Part shown: in pieces, positions 45,645-55,847 of the stretch
Numbering within the stretch: the first letter of the stretch is position 1
How the letters are laid out: the number at the start of each line of letters is the position of its first letter
NCBI GenBank assembly: GCA_019633425.1
Contig: WSUB01000077.1
Location: 1 to 64,000, forward strand
Direction of reading: 5' to 3'
Source: Tulasnella sp. 424
Taxonomy: Eukaryota > Basidiomycota > Agaricomycetes > Cantharellales > Tulasnellaceae
Length of the DNA stretch: 64,000 nt
Notes under the pieces: model-generated
The model's input: the letters and a program-made list of their open reading frames with translations, nothing else
Database searches by the model: none
Told to the model about the DNA's origin: nothing
Made by a program: the position numbers and the translations under genes

Positions 45645-47072
45645 ATGACAAGCGCCGGACGTGAGTCGCTTTCTGGACGCAACATCGTCGGCAAAACTCC
45701 AACCAGTGTCGCTGCACACATTTCCCAATTTTGCAGAAGCACCAGATATAGTTTTCAAAGGCATCGACGGGAATGAGTGCGAGGAGTTCATCGCAGCCAT
45801 AGAGGAGCTTGCATTCGCTGAGGGGTGGTCTCGGGATCGAGAGCGAATGCTTCTTTTTGCCAGAAGTCGACTTCGACATAAAGCTCTTCGGTGGTTTGCT
45901 CGGCTAGATCCGTCCAAAAAGAGCGACTGGGATAGCTTCGTCGAAGCGCTGTTTGAACAATATCCGCTGGTGGAAGCGCCTGGAGCCGAAATTACGACGC
46001 CGGTGTGGTGAGTGTGTTCTGCGGGCTCTGGGAAACTTCGGTCCATGGCTTCTGAACCGTGTGCAGGTCGGTAACAACCTTCAGTCCTAGTGCTTCAACA
46101 GTCATCCTCCCTTCGGATCAAGTGTTGAACTCACAGCTAAATGCCCGAGATGAAGGACATATTGCAGAAGACAGAACAACGCACTCCCCTCTCCCGAATC
46201 CCCGTGCATACAATCCTTCAACACCAGGAAGGCACTTCGGAGCACTCCGCCTTGTCGTTGATGAAGAGTCAGCACTTCCCCAGTACATATGGCGTGGACG
46301 ATCATGCTACACAGTTAGTGTAGAGCCACTCCGCACAACTATTGATCGGCAAGAGGCTCTTCTTGTTTGCTTCCTGCAATCAACCGAACCTCACACGATT
46401 GGATGCCTGGTAAGATCCTATGATCAAGGAGCTTTAAAAAGATATCCTTATCCATTGATTCAGAATAACACGTGCAATTTAAGGGATCTTTCCCTTTCCT
46501 TTATGCCTTGCAATACCAAGTTAGGTTCTTATCTTGCGCGACTTTTGATTACCGAGCAGCTGATTGACTCGTCATTCTGTACTAGCTCGTATCGAATTTG
46601 TGCTGCAAACGGAGTGATGAAGCCTTGCGGTGGCGACTCCTTGTATGTCGAAAACGTCTCAATGGCTTGGAACGTGTTAGAAGGAGGCACTGTTCAGGCC
46701 ACCCTCTCCGGTGCGTTTTAAACTTACTCTAGCTATTGAAGTAAACACATTGAAGTCGACTCGCACCATCATTCATATCAATACAACGACGTGCAGAGTT
46801 TGATCCCAAGTCCCAAGATCGTCATGGCTGGTACACCAGGAAGGAAGATTTCAAGACTACAGAGGTCCATGTCGACACCTCAGGTACTTCCATCTCCTTT
46901 GTTAAACCAGGCACCCCGCTTCCGCAAGACAGCTCCAACGAGAGCTATGTTGGCCGTTCGATGGTGAAGGCGGTGAGTTTATCTGGTCCTCCGGTGTAGA
47001 GGCCACGCTCTGCTCTGACCTGGAGCACATACTTTTTTACTTTCGTAGCACATTGTGTTCGAACCACTCTAA
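45645..47072 (+). CDS. Gag-like family protein, copy E (subfamily 2)
   Basis: Function unknown. First exon of 16 nt (MTSAG plus one base), GTGAGT donor, then PDIVFKGIDGNECEEFIAAI, EELAFAEGWSRDRERMLLFA, RSRLRHKALRWFARLDPSKK and SDWDSFVEALFEQYP. The exon ends inside the Trp codon of TTPVW. Next comes SVTTFSPSASTVILPSD and beta module 1 (TPGRHFGALRLVVDEES, QYIWRGRSCYTVSV, IDRQEALLVCFLQSTEPHTI). Beta module 2 reads YRICAANGVMKP, WNVLEGGTVQATLSG, then WYTRKEDFKTTEVHVDTSGT and ISFVKPGTPLPQDSS. The last exon encodes HIVFEPL, with a stop at 47072. Together with its 3' flank it is the left half of a tandem duplication of about 2.5 kb whose right half is copy F. Confidence 0.8.
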
Positions 47073-48189
47073 GGATTGAAGGCGTGATTTTATCAGTGGC
47101 GTCCTCTTCGCCATTGGTCTTGGCCTGATTCTTGTATCAACTTAGAACCAAATATTCCTGTTTGAGATGCATTATACTAGGACTGGATCGGGATGCTACC
47201 AATATTTTCTGTAAGGGTGAATCACCATTGAGGCTCTTGCGCCTTGCTCAAGGAATAACCGCTCATGAACGACTCCCTAATTTAGCTGCAGGGAGGGGTT
47301 ACCAAACGAAAGTACCATCTGCGACAACATCATTCAAGGAAGGTACGTTTAGAAACATCTCTTGGCCATCCTTGCGATCCCCCTCTGTTGGCGATGTGCA
47401 GTGCACATTTACTGAGCGGATTTCGGGACGGATGAACCGGAGGTTGAAATGCCGACTGCCAGGCCAGACCGTCCAGCCTGAATGACACGCGACAGGTGGT
47501 TAGAAGCCAACAGAGAACACTTCACGCTCGGTCTGATGTCCTCTNNNNNNNNNNNNNNNNNNNNNNNNNNNNNNNNNNNNNNNNNNNNNNNNNNNNNNNN
47601 NNNNNNNNNNNNNNNNNNNNNNNNNNNNNNNNNNNNNNNNNCAGACCGTCCAGCCTGAATGACACGCGACAGGTGGTTAGAAGCCAACAGAGAACACTTC
47701 ACGCTCGGTCTGATGTCCTCTAGATCTTCTCCTTACAGTCGGATTTACGAATAAGGTCCTTTGTCCACGTGCTTATTTATAGCAGCAACCCACCACCTCT
47801 CGGCATTTACTCTTCCTTTAAATTTCTCCGGATCCTTTCCCCTCTCATATCAACCACTCCCGACCTCACTCCTGAGCGTCATCGCGCGCTCTCAGCCCTC
47901 TTTACGATTCACGCACTTAATTGCCGCTGGACGACATTTACAGAACGACATTCCTCATTTAAGACAAAGTCGGTCCGCAAATCAGTAACGCATGTCTACC
48001 GAAATCTCAGCGTAGTGTAGCGAATTCCTTCAGGTGGGGAAATTTAAATGGAGTTTGTACCCCCTGAGCACAACCATCAGTCTCACGATGCGGAATCCGC
48101 CGTCGGCGTGCCTGGCATACACGTTCCAACCCTTCCACCACTTACACCGCGTCCAGAAACGCCCGCAAAATCGCCAGATATAAAGAAGC
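47073..48189. other. Spacer holding a copied GH5 promoter and an assembly gap
   Basis: 47073-47465 matches the 3' flank of copy F (49625-50040). 47642-48000 closely matches the region upstream of the GH5 gene (50040-50350). The match covers a TTATTTATAG TATA-like box and most of the 5' leader, but the GH5 ATG and coding sequence are absent. The N run at 47545-47641 interrupts it. No gene of its own. Confidence 0.6.
47545..47641. other. Assembly gap (97 N) with duplicated flanks
   Basis: The 80 bases before the gap (47465-47544) are repeated right after it (47642-47721). As with the other gap, this looks like two unmerged overlapping contig ends. Confidence 0.85.
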
Positions 48190-49624
48190 ATGACAAGCGC
48201 TGGAAGTGAGTCGCCTTTTGACACAACATTGCCTGTGAAACTTTAAACGATGTCCGTTCACGCAATTTCTTGGCAGGTGCATCAGACATAGTTTTCAAAG
48301 GCATAGACGGGAATGAATGCGAGGAGTTTATCGCAACCATCGAGGAACTTTCATTTGCAGAAGGATGGTCTCGAGATCGCGAACGGATGCTTCTCTTCGC
48401 TCGAAGTCGACTGAGGAATAAAGCCCTTCGGTGGTTTGCACGACTCGATGCGTCCAAAAAGAATGACTGGGATAGTTTTGTCGAGGCGTTGTTTGACCAA
48501 TATCCTCCGGTAGAAACGCCTGAAGCCGAAATTACGACGCCGGTGTGGTGAGTGTGCTTGCTCCGCGGGCTATGGTGAACTATGGTCCATGGCTTCCGAA
48601 CCGTGTGCAGGTCGGCAACAACCTTCAGTCCTAGTGCTTCAACAGTCATCCTCCCTTCGGATCAAGTGTTGAACTCACAGCTAAACGTCCGAGATAAAGG
48701 ACAGGTTGCAGAAAACAGAACAACGCACTCCCCTCTCTCGATTCACCGTGCATATAATCCTTCAACACCAGGAAGGCACTTCGGAGTACTCCGACTTGTC
48801 GGTAATGAAGAATCAACACCTCCTCAGTACATATGGCACGGGCACCGCGAATTATACACCCCAGGTGGTCATTTCGTTTCCTTCGAGGCACTCCGCACAA
48901 CCTTAGATCGCCAAGCGGCTCTTCTTGTTTGCTTTCTGCAATCGACCGAACCTCACACGATTGGATGCCTGGTAAGATTCTATAATCAAGGAGCTCTCAC
49001 ACGATATCCTCATTCATTGAATTAGAATGCCACGTACACTTTGGGGGATCTTTCCCTTGTCTTTCAGCCCTGCAATACCAAGTTGGGTCTTGTGCGACTT
49101 TGATTAGTGAGCAGTTGATTGACTCGTGATTATGTACTAGCTCGTATGAAGTTCGTGTCGCAAACGGAGTGAGAACGCCTCAGGGTACCAATAATTCCCA
49201 AACCGTCTCACTGGTTTGGAACGTGCTAGAAGGAGGCACTGTTCAGGCCACCCTCTCTGGTGCGTTTTAAGCTTACTCCAACTATTGAAGTAAACATTTT
49301 GATATCGACTCGTACCATCGTTCATATCACTGCGACGACGTGCAGAATTTGATCCCGACTCCAGACACCGTGATTACAACATGTACACCAGGAAGGAAGA
49401 TTTCAAGACTACAGAGATCCATCTCGATGTGTCAGGCACTTCCATCTCCTTTGTTAAACCAGGCACTTCCCTTCCGCAAGACAGCTCCGACGGGAGCCAT
49501 GTCGGCCGTTCGATGGTGAAGGCGGTGAGTTTATCTGGTCCTCCAGTGTAGAGGCCACGCTCTGCTCTGACCTGGCGCGCATACCTTTGTACCTTCGTAG
49601 CACATTGTGTTCGAACCACTCTAA
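48190..49624 (+). CDS. Gag-like family protein, copy F (subfamily 2)
   Basis: Close tandem paralogue of copy E. First exon of 16 nt (MTSAG plus one base), then SDIVFKGIDGNECEEFIATI, EELSFAEGWSRDRERMLLFA, RSRLRNKALRWFARLDASKK, NDWDSFVEALFDQYP and TTPVW. Then SATTFSPSASTVILPSD, TPGRHFGVLRLVGNEES, QYIWHGHRELYTPGGHFVSF and LDRQAALLVCFLQSTEPHTI. Module 2 has YEVRVANGVRTPQG, WNVLEGGTVQATLSG, MYTRKEDFKTTEIHLDVSGT and ISFVKPGTSLPQDSS. The last exon encodes HIVFEPL, with a stop at 49624. Its upstream region contains the copied GH5 promoter, so its expression could have changed after duplication. It appears intact. Confidence 0.8.
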
Positions 49625-50357
49625 GGATTAACAGCATGCTGTTATTAGTGGCGTTGTCTTCGCCATTGATCTTGGCCTAATTGTTCTATCAACTTGGAAC
49701 CAAAATACTTCCTGTTTGAGATGCATTGTACAGAACTGGATCAGACTGCTACCAATCTTTCCTGTCAGGGTGAATCACCCTCGAGGCTCTTGCGCCTTAG
49801 AATAACCGCCCATGAACCACTCCCCGACTCAGCTGGATGGAGCTGTTATCAAACGAAAATACGATATTTGTGACAATGTTAAAGCCATTCATGGGGAAGG
49901 TACGTTTATAAACATATCTTGGCCAACCGTGCGATCCCCTCTCTGTTGGCGATGTGCAGTGCACATTTACTAAGCGGAGTTCGGGACGGATGAGCCGGAG
50001 GTTGAAATGCCGACTGCCAGGCGAGACCGTCCAGCCTGAATGACACGCGACAGGTGGTTAGAAGCCAACAGAGAACACTTCACGCTCGGTCTGATGTCCT
50101 CTAGATCTTCTTCTTGCATTCGGGGTTCCGAAAAAGATCCTTTGTCCACGTGCTTATTTATAGCAGCACCCCACCACCTCTTGGCATTTCCTCGCCCTTT
50201 AAATTTCTCCCTTCCCCTCTCACATCAACCACTCTCTGACAATCGCCCCTACTCCTGAGCGTCATCGCGCGCTCTCCGCCCTCTTTACGACTCACGCACT
50301 TAATTGCCGCTGGACGACATTCAACGACTTTTCTCATTTAAAATTAACTCCGTTAAT
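49625..50357. promoter_or_regulatory. GH5 upstream region, duplicated upstream of copy F
   Basis: The left part is copy F 3' flank. From about 50040 to the GH5 start the sequence includes a CACGTG E-box near 50147 and a TTATTTATAG TATA-like element near 50154. A pyrimidine-rich leader follows. The region recurs at 47642-48000. Confidence 0.5.
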
Positions 50358-52322
50358 ATGCATGCCATATCTACATTCATTCTATTCGCGGGTCTCGCTC
50401 AGGCGCTATCGCTCCCTTCAACACAATCCGCCTCATTGCTCACAATCGCAAGGAGGTCAGGACCAAGCAAGGTCGCCGCTCTCGACCCACGCGCATGCAA
50501 GGTTCCCGACTACGACCCTGGTCAGGTCTCAGTCTCCCTTCCAGATTTCGATGCCGACAAAGCGCAAGTCTATCGGTACCGCAAGCAGCAGGCCGTTAAT
50601 CTTGGCAGTTGGTGCGTTCTGCCGTCCTCGGTCTTGGCTGATTCGAATCTGAACTGAGCTCATTTTCAGGTTCGTCCATGAGGCATGGATGGTGCCCTCG
50701 GTCTTCACCTGCGCGGCTGGCAACAAGGACTCGGAGATCGACCTCGCCTCTGGATGGGGAGGAGTAGACAACGCCAAGAAGGTCCTTGAAAAGCACTGGG
50801 ATACCTTCATTACCGAAGACGACTTCAAGTACCTCGGCAAAATCGGCATCAACACCGTCCGACTGCCACTCGGCTTTTGGTCACTCGGAACAAACTTCAC
50901 GAAAGGATCAGTCTTCGAGAAGTATGGAAGCGCGTATGAGAACTCGTGGCCGCGGGTCTTGAGGGCCATCGGATGGGCAGGACAGAACGGTATTGGCGTT
51001 TTGGCCGATCTCCATGGTGCCTATGGCAGTCAAAATGGTAAGGGAGACTTTCAGCATGTAGTACCTGGTCGTGAAACTGACATGTACCTTGCAGGCCAGT
51101 CCCACTCTGGCATCAGCGACGGCAAGACCAACCTGTTCTCCAATGACAAAGATCAGAAGATGACCATCAACGCTCTCGTCTGGATGACACAGCAGCTTGT
51201 CAATGTCACCAACGTCGTCGGAATCCAAATCCTCAACGAACCCCAGAACGCGGACAACCTTCCAGACTTTTACAACTCCGCCATCGAGGCCATGCGCCAA
51301 GTGGATGGTGCCGACAACTTCCCCATGTACTTGCACGACGGGTTCAACATCGACCAGTACTCCAAATGGGTTGGAGACCGCGACGACTTTAGCGTTGTCG
51401 ATCACCACTCTTGTAAGTTGCGTCGGAACTCTCGTCCGCGTCCAGCTCGCTGATCACCTTCGCAGACTTTGTCTACACGGACGACGACACCTCTAAATCC
51501 GTCCCCTCCCTCACCTCGATGATCAAATCCGACATTTCCTCCTCCATCAGCAGCAACGCCCAAACCGCTCGCGGCAACCTCGTAACGGATGAATGGAGTT
51601 GTGCTCTAGCCGATTCCAGCACCCAGGGAGTATCAAATCTCGACTCCGCGACGCAGGCGTACTGCCAAGGTCAAGAGAAGGTCTACCGAGACGGCGGTGC
51701 TGGCTACGCGTTCTGGAGTTACACGATGGACGGCTGTAAAGCTGGAGATGGGAACGGGTGGTGCTTCAAGGGTTCCGTGGCCAACAGTTTGCAAAAAACG
51801 TTCTTCTCGTACGAGGCGCAGACAGAGCCGTTGGATGGAATCGCGGTTGATGGTACGACCAACTCCACAGCTTCATCCTCTTCCTCCTCGTCTAATGATG
51901 ATGCCAACTCGAACGATGGTGCCACCTCTTCCTCTTCCGCCGCGTCCTCGACTTCTACCACCGTCAAAGGTTCAAGCTCCTCGGGGCAATCCTGCAAGGC
52001 GAGCAAGAAGAAACGCGATGCTTCCTCATCTGCCTCGAACAACGCCCGCCGTCGACATAACGCTCGCAACCCCGCTCCTCACTCTCACCGGTCTTCATCA
52101 TCATCCAAGCGCGCGTCTAACTCATCGAAAGGTTATCAAGATGGTCTCGCTGCTGCCAAGAAGTTCGCAAAGTTGGGCGGGAGCAAGCTCGGGTTCACGT
52201 TACAGTTCATCAAAGACACAGCTGGCGATAAAGCCACGGATTCGTATATTCAGGACTTTACGAACGGTGTGAAAGATGGTGAAGGACAGGTGGACAAGGC
52301 TTTAAGGAAGCGGAGGAAGTAA
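50358..52322 (+). CDS. Exo-beta-1,3-glucanase-like glycoside hydrolase, family GH5 (GH5_9-like), secreted
   Basis: Cell-wall glucan hydrolase. The start at 50358 gives a signal peptide (MHAISTFILFAGLAQALS). The core reads VNLGSWFVHEAWMVPSVF, HWDTFITEDDFKYLGKIGIN, TVRLPLGFWSLG and GIGVLADLHGAYGSQNG. The acid/base Glu lies in GIQILNEPQNADN and the nucleophile Glu in NLVTDEWSCALADSS. Then comes GYAFWSYTMDGCKAGDGNGW. Introns fall after LGSW, after GSQN and after VVDHHS. Behind the catalytic domain is an unusual C-terminal extension of about 150 residues. It has a Ser/Asn/Asp-rich stretch, then a basic region (KASKKKRDASSS, NNARRRHNARNP), ending DKALRKRRK at 52322. Its 3' end and promoter were copied separately in local duplications. 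A GH5 enzyme of another beta-glucan specificity is possible. Confidence 0.9.
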
Positions 52323-52596
52323 TGGTGCGTTGAAGGGTTTCGGCGAGCTGTTCCGGGGTTCCTCGTTTTTATTTGAGGTTTTGGAGTCGTTCGAGAAGTG
52401 CAGTCTGCGACTTCACCTTACCTTTTAGGATTTTTTGGGCGGAACTCGACGTTCCTGTTGATTCATTTACTATACTCTACCATGCATGCAAGTATACCCC
52501 ACTCGAAACCACCTTTCATTAGAGTTATTTTTGTACCGGCTACACGGTTTAGGACCGGGAGTTACTGCGTTGTTGGTGGCCTAGCTAATGCCAGCG

Positions 52597-54066
52597 TCAA
52601 AGCGGTTCAAACACGATACGCTAAGGATCATGAATCTAGTTTACTCAACGTCATTGGGCATAAAATGCAACAGTACTCACCGCTTTAAGCAAAGGCCGGT
52701 TAGAGTTTGGGTGCAGACTATTCTGAGTTGCGTAGTCTTTGGCAAATGAGATTGGGGCGCCCGTAGGGTCGACATAGACTGTGGTAGTGGTCCAATCCGA
52801 TGGCTTAACCGTTCCGGAGCGATGGCCATTATAATCAAGCGGTGGGTCTGGAAAATCTGTTCCAGAAGAGGCAAGGTCAGCTCCGCTCGGCCACGCGCTA
52901 CCGTAACATATGGACCTGAAAGGGTGGCTTGTAAAGTTCCATCCCCCAGCACACTCCAGATCTTTGATACAACTTGCCACGAGGGATTCGGCGAATTATA
53001 GCTGAATGTCACTTCGGAGGCAGCTCGTACGCCATTGGTAGTCACTAATGGATGAAACCTGGAGCATGTCTCAGGACCCGGTACCTGAAAACCGTTTTCT
53101 GTTCACCATCAAACTCACTCGGCGAATTCGCTTTCTAGAACGACGGCCAGATCCCCGGGGCCTTGACTAGCTTCCTTGACTCATCCCCTTAAATTGAGCA
53201 ATCGCTGCTTACCATAGTGATCGATCTTCACTCACCGGGCACGCAATCGCATGGGGTTCTGCGTCGCTGCAAAAGCTGACGAGGAGTGCGTCTTGACGGT
53301 TAAACGTCACGCATTTCGCGGTACCCCAATTGCTAAAATAGCTACTGTTGGCCTTAGAAGAAAGCCTGGGTTCTACCGCTCCCCGCCAAACGTAAGCAGG
53401 ACGCGTTTCCTGCTCATAAACGATACGAAGTCTGCCAACATGCAGCCCGGGCCGCGAGGAGTCGTACGAACGAAGAGAAGAGTCTGCTGCAGGGTGACCC
53501 GAGCCGGAGAGAGCCTGCTCGGTCCGCTCCCTTTGCTCATCTTCTTCCGCAGACAAGAGCCTAGGGTTGGCCGAAAGTGTAGCAGTAGAAAGGGCAGGAC
53601 TAAAGGTTGTCGCCGACCTACAGAATAAATTGAGAGTCAGTGTTTCATTTTGGCTTGAATTGCCAGAATGCATTCATATTCGTTTACCAAACTGGAGTCG
53701 CTATCCCAACCTCGCTGGAATTTGGCGGGTTCATAACTGGAGGATATTGGTCAAATAAAGCCTGCACGAAGAGGTCCCAGTCGTTCTTGACGGAAGAGTC
53801 GAGTCGTGCAAACCACCGAAGCGCCGCGTTACGAAGTCGGCTCCTTGCAAAGAACAGCATTCGACGGCGATCCTCGGTCCATCCTTCGGCATAGGCAAGG
53901 TCTTCTAGAGCGGCAACAAATTCTTCGCACTCATTGCCATCGATGCCCTTAAAGATGATATTTGGGTGCTGGCTCTCTGTCGTCATCACACGAGAAGACT
54001 TGATTACATACGCTATTTAGATACCCGTTTTGCGAGTTTGCAGTACTCACCTTGGACGGTCGACAT
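52597..54066 (-). CDS. Gag-like family protein, copy G (subfamily 2)
   Basis: Function unknown; convergent with GH5, 274 bp away. A 16-nt first exon at 54066 (MSTVQ plus one base) joins through a GTGAGT intron to ESQHPNIIFKGIDGNECEEF. Then VAALEDLAYAEGWTEDRRRM, LFFARSRLRNAALRWFARLD, SSVKNDWDLFVQALFDQYP and TPVW. Module 1: SATTFSPALST, RPGLHVGRLRIVYEQETRPA, YVWRGAVEPRLSS, FNRQDALLVSFCSDAEPHAI. Module 2: NGVRAASEVTFSYNSPN, VVSKIWSVLGDGTLQATLSG, TTTTVYVDPTGAPISFAKDY. The last exon encodes RIVFEPL, with a stop at 52597. An alternative start inside the second exon (MTTESQ, 53986) would skip the first exon, but the sister genes support the longer form. Confidence 0.78.
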
Positions 54067-54600
54067 CCAGTAAACCGTTGGGTTTCAATTCAAGAATCAG
54101 ATCTATCAATACTTTGGAATGAGTTAGTTCTTGGGCACGGATGCTCTGCGTGGATGATAAGGTGTGGTTGAACAGGTCCGACTTCGGCGTTCCGGGGTGG
54201 CGGGGGTACCGTGGCCTCTCCCTTAAATATCACACTGGTCCCTTCGCTGCTACTAACGAGAAATGACTGTAAGTTTGCGCCCCTTGTCCCTTCACCAAGC
54301 AACAAACGTAATGCTCGCTGACAGAGGGGTTGGGGCGATCATGGCTCCTCCGTCACGGAGCGAGCCACAACGAGTTCTTTGCCATCGCTGCCCAAACTTG
54401 ACCCACTCTTTAGCACTACGATACTCGCTCTTCTCCTGGCTCAGATGCACCACATTCGAGTATTGTCACCAGAGTCGAGTAGACTAGCAAATGCATATGC
54501 GTGAACGCCGAGTCTACAATTGAAAACGAACAACATCATTCTTTTCAACTTTAAATGATGCTAGGACAGCCTCTCGTCAATCAGCAGATAGGAGGATAAC
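54067..54600. other. Upstream region of copy G
   Basis: No supported gene. It parallels the 57345-57606 stretch upstream of copy H, with scattered similarity expected from the 3.2-kb duplication. Confidence 0.4.
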
Positions 54601-55117
54601 TAAACCCGGTTGGCTCTAGCTGCTTGAACTCTTTTGGTCTTATGCATGAAGACGTACGTATCCGTTAACTTCGGTCGTCCCCCCCGGTCCATATCATGGT
54701 TGCAACAGTCCCCAGAGACTAGGACAATCTTCCCACATTGCAGTCGGATGCTCCTCAACAGCCGGTGGTCTCTTCTGCGCAAACTCGCAAGGAGATATTC
54801 CAAGCTCTCGACCCACCACATACAAGGTTCCCGACTATGACCCTGGTCCGGTCTCAGTCTCCCTTCCAGATTTCAATGCCGACAAAGCCCAAGTCTACCG
54901 GTTACCGTAAGCTCTTCAACATCTGGTGGCCTCTACTGGGCGCAGACTCGCTGTAAAAGGAGATATTCCACATTTTCCTGAGGGTAGGGGTGCGCTAGTA
55001 ATGACGTTGAGTTAGTAGCCCATGTCCTTTTCATTTCGCCAACATATCGAGAGCTCACTGCCAGACAAAATTAGTAGGGAGGACATCACCCAGGAATGTG
55101 AATCTGTAGTTTTTCTT
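54601..55117 (-). pseudogene. Kinase-gene fragment interrupted by a GH5 fragment
   Basis: 54601-54800 and 54910-55117 match the C-terminal region and a downstream intron of the kinase-like gene at 57607-57970 (shared GRPKLTDT-type end, shared GGAGATATTCCA block). Between them, about 54803-54907 on the + strand is a copy of GH5 exon 1 sequence (PDYDPG, SVSLPDFNADKAQVYR in GH5 sense). A kinase stretch of about 50 bp (CTCAAC to GATATTCCA) occurs on both sides of the GH5 insert, as a flanking direct repeat. Nothing here can encode a working kinase. Confidence 0.72.
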
Positions 55118-55553
55118 GCCCTTGTCTAATGATGATGCCAACTCGAACGATGGTGCTACCTCTTCCTCTTCCGCCGCGTCCTCGACTTCTACCGCCGTCA
55201 AATGTTCAAGCTCCTTGGGGCAATCCTGCAAGGCGAGCAAGAAGAAACGTGACGCTTCCTCATCTGCCTCAAACAATGCCCGCCGTCGACATAACGCTCG
55301 CAATCCTGCTCCCCACTCGCACCGCTCTTCATCATCATCCAAGCGCGCGTCCAACTCTTCGAAAGGTTATCAGGATGGTCTCGCTGCTGCCAAGAAGTTC
55401 GCAAAGTTGGGCGGGAGCAAGCTCGGGTTCACGTTACAGTTCATCAAAGATACGACGGATAAACCGACGGATTCGTATATTCAGGACTTTACGAACGGTG
55501 TGAAGAATGGTGAAGGACAGGTGAACAAGGCTTTAAGGAAGCGGAGGAAGTAA
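55118..55553 (+). pseudogene. GH5 glucanase 3' fragment
   Basis: Copy of the last 430 bp or so of the GH5 gene. It starts abruptly inside the Ser/Asn/Asp-rich tail (NDDANSNDGATSSS), goes through the basic region and ends NKALRKRRK with a stop at 55553. It differs by a few substitutions and a 2-codon deletion (KDTTDKPTD versus KDTAGDKATD). It lacks the signal peptide and the whole catalytic domain. The match continues into the 3' flank to about 55740. It marks the left edge of the second 3.2-kb duplication unit. Confidence 0.85.
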
Positions 55554-55847
55554 TGGTTCTTTGAAGGGTTTCAGCGGCCTGTTCCGGGGCTTCTCGTTTT
55601 CATTTGGGGGTTTGGAGTCGTTCGAGAAGTGAAGTCTGCGGCTTCACCTTACCTTTTAGGATTTTGGGCGGAACTAGAGGTTCCTTGTTGATCCATTTAC
55701 TATACTCTACCATGCATGCAGGTATACACCTCTCGAAACCACTTTTCATTAGAGTTATTTTTGTACCGGATACATGGTTTGGTTAAATGTAGCAAATACC
55801 GGGAGTTACTGCGTCGTTGGTGGCCCAGCGAATGCCAGCGTAGATGG

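Noticed and set aside
51697..52272. 191-codon frame inside the GH5 tail
   Set aside because: It arises from the repetitive Ser-codon stretch in another frame of a confidently read gene.
53684..53986. Copies G and H as genes that lost the first intron, starting at MTTE
   Set aside because: A 16-nt first exon with a GTGAGT donor upstream gives the same N-terminal plan as the sister genes, so intron loss is not needed.
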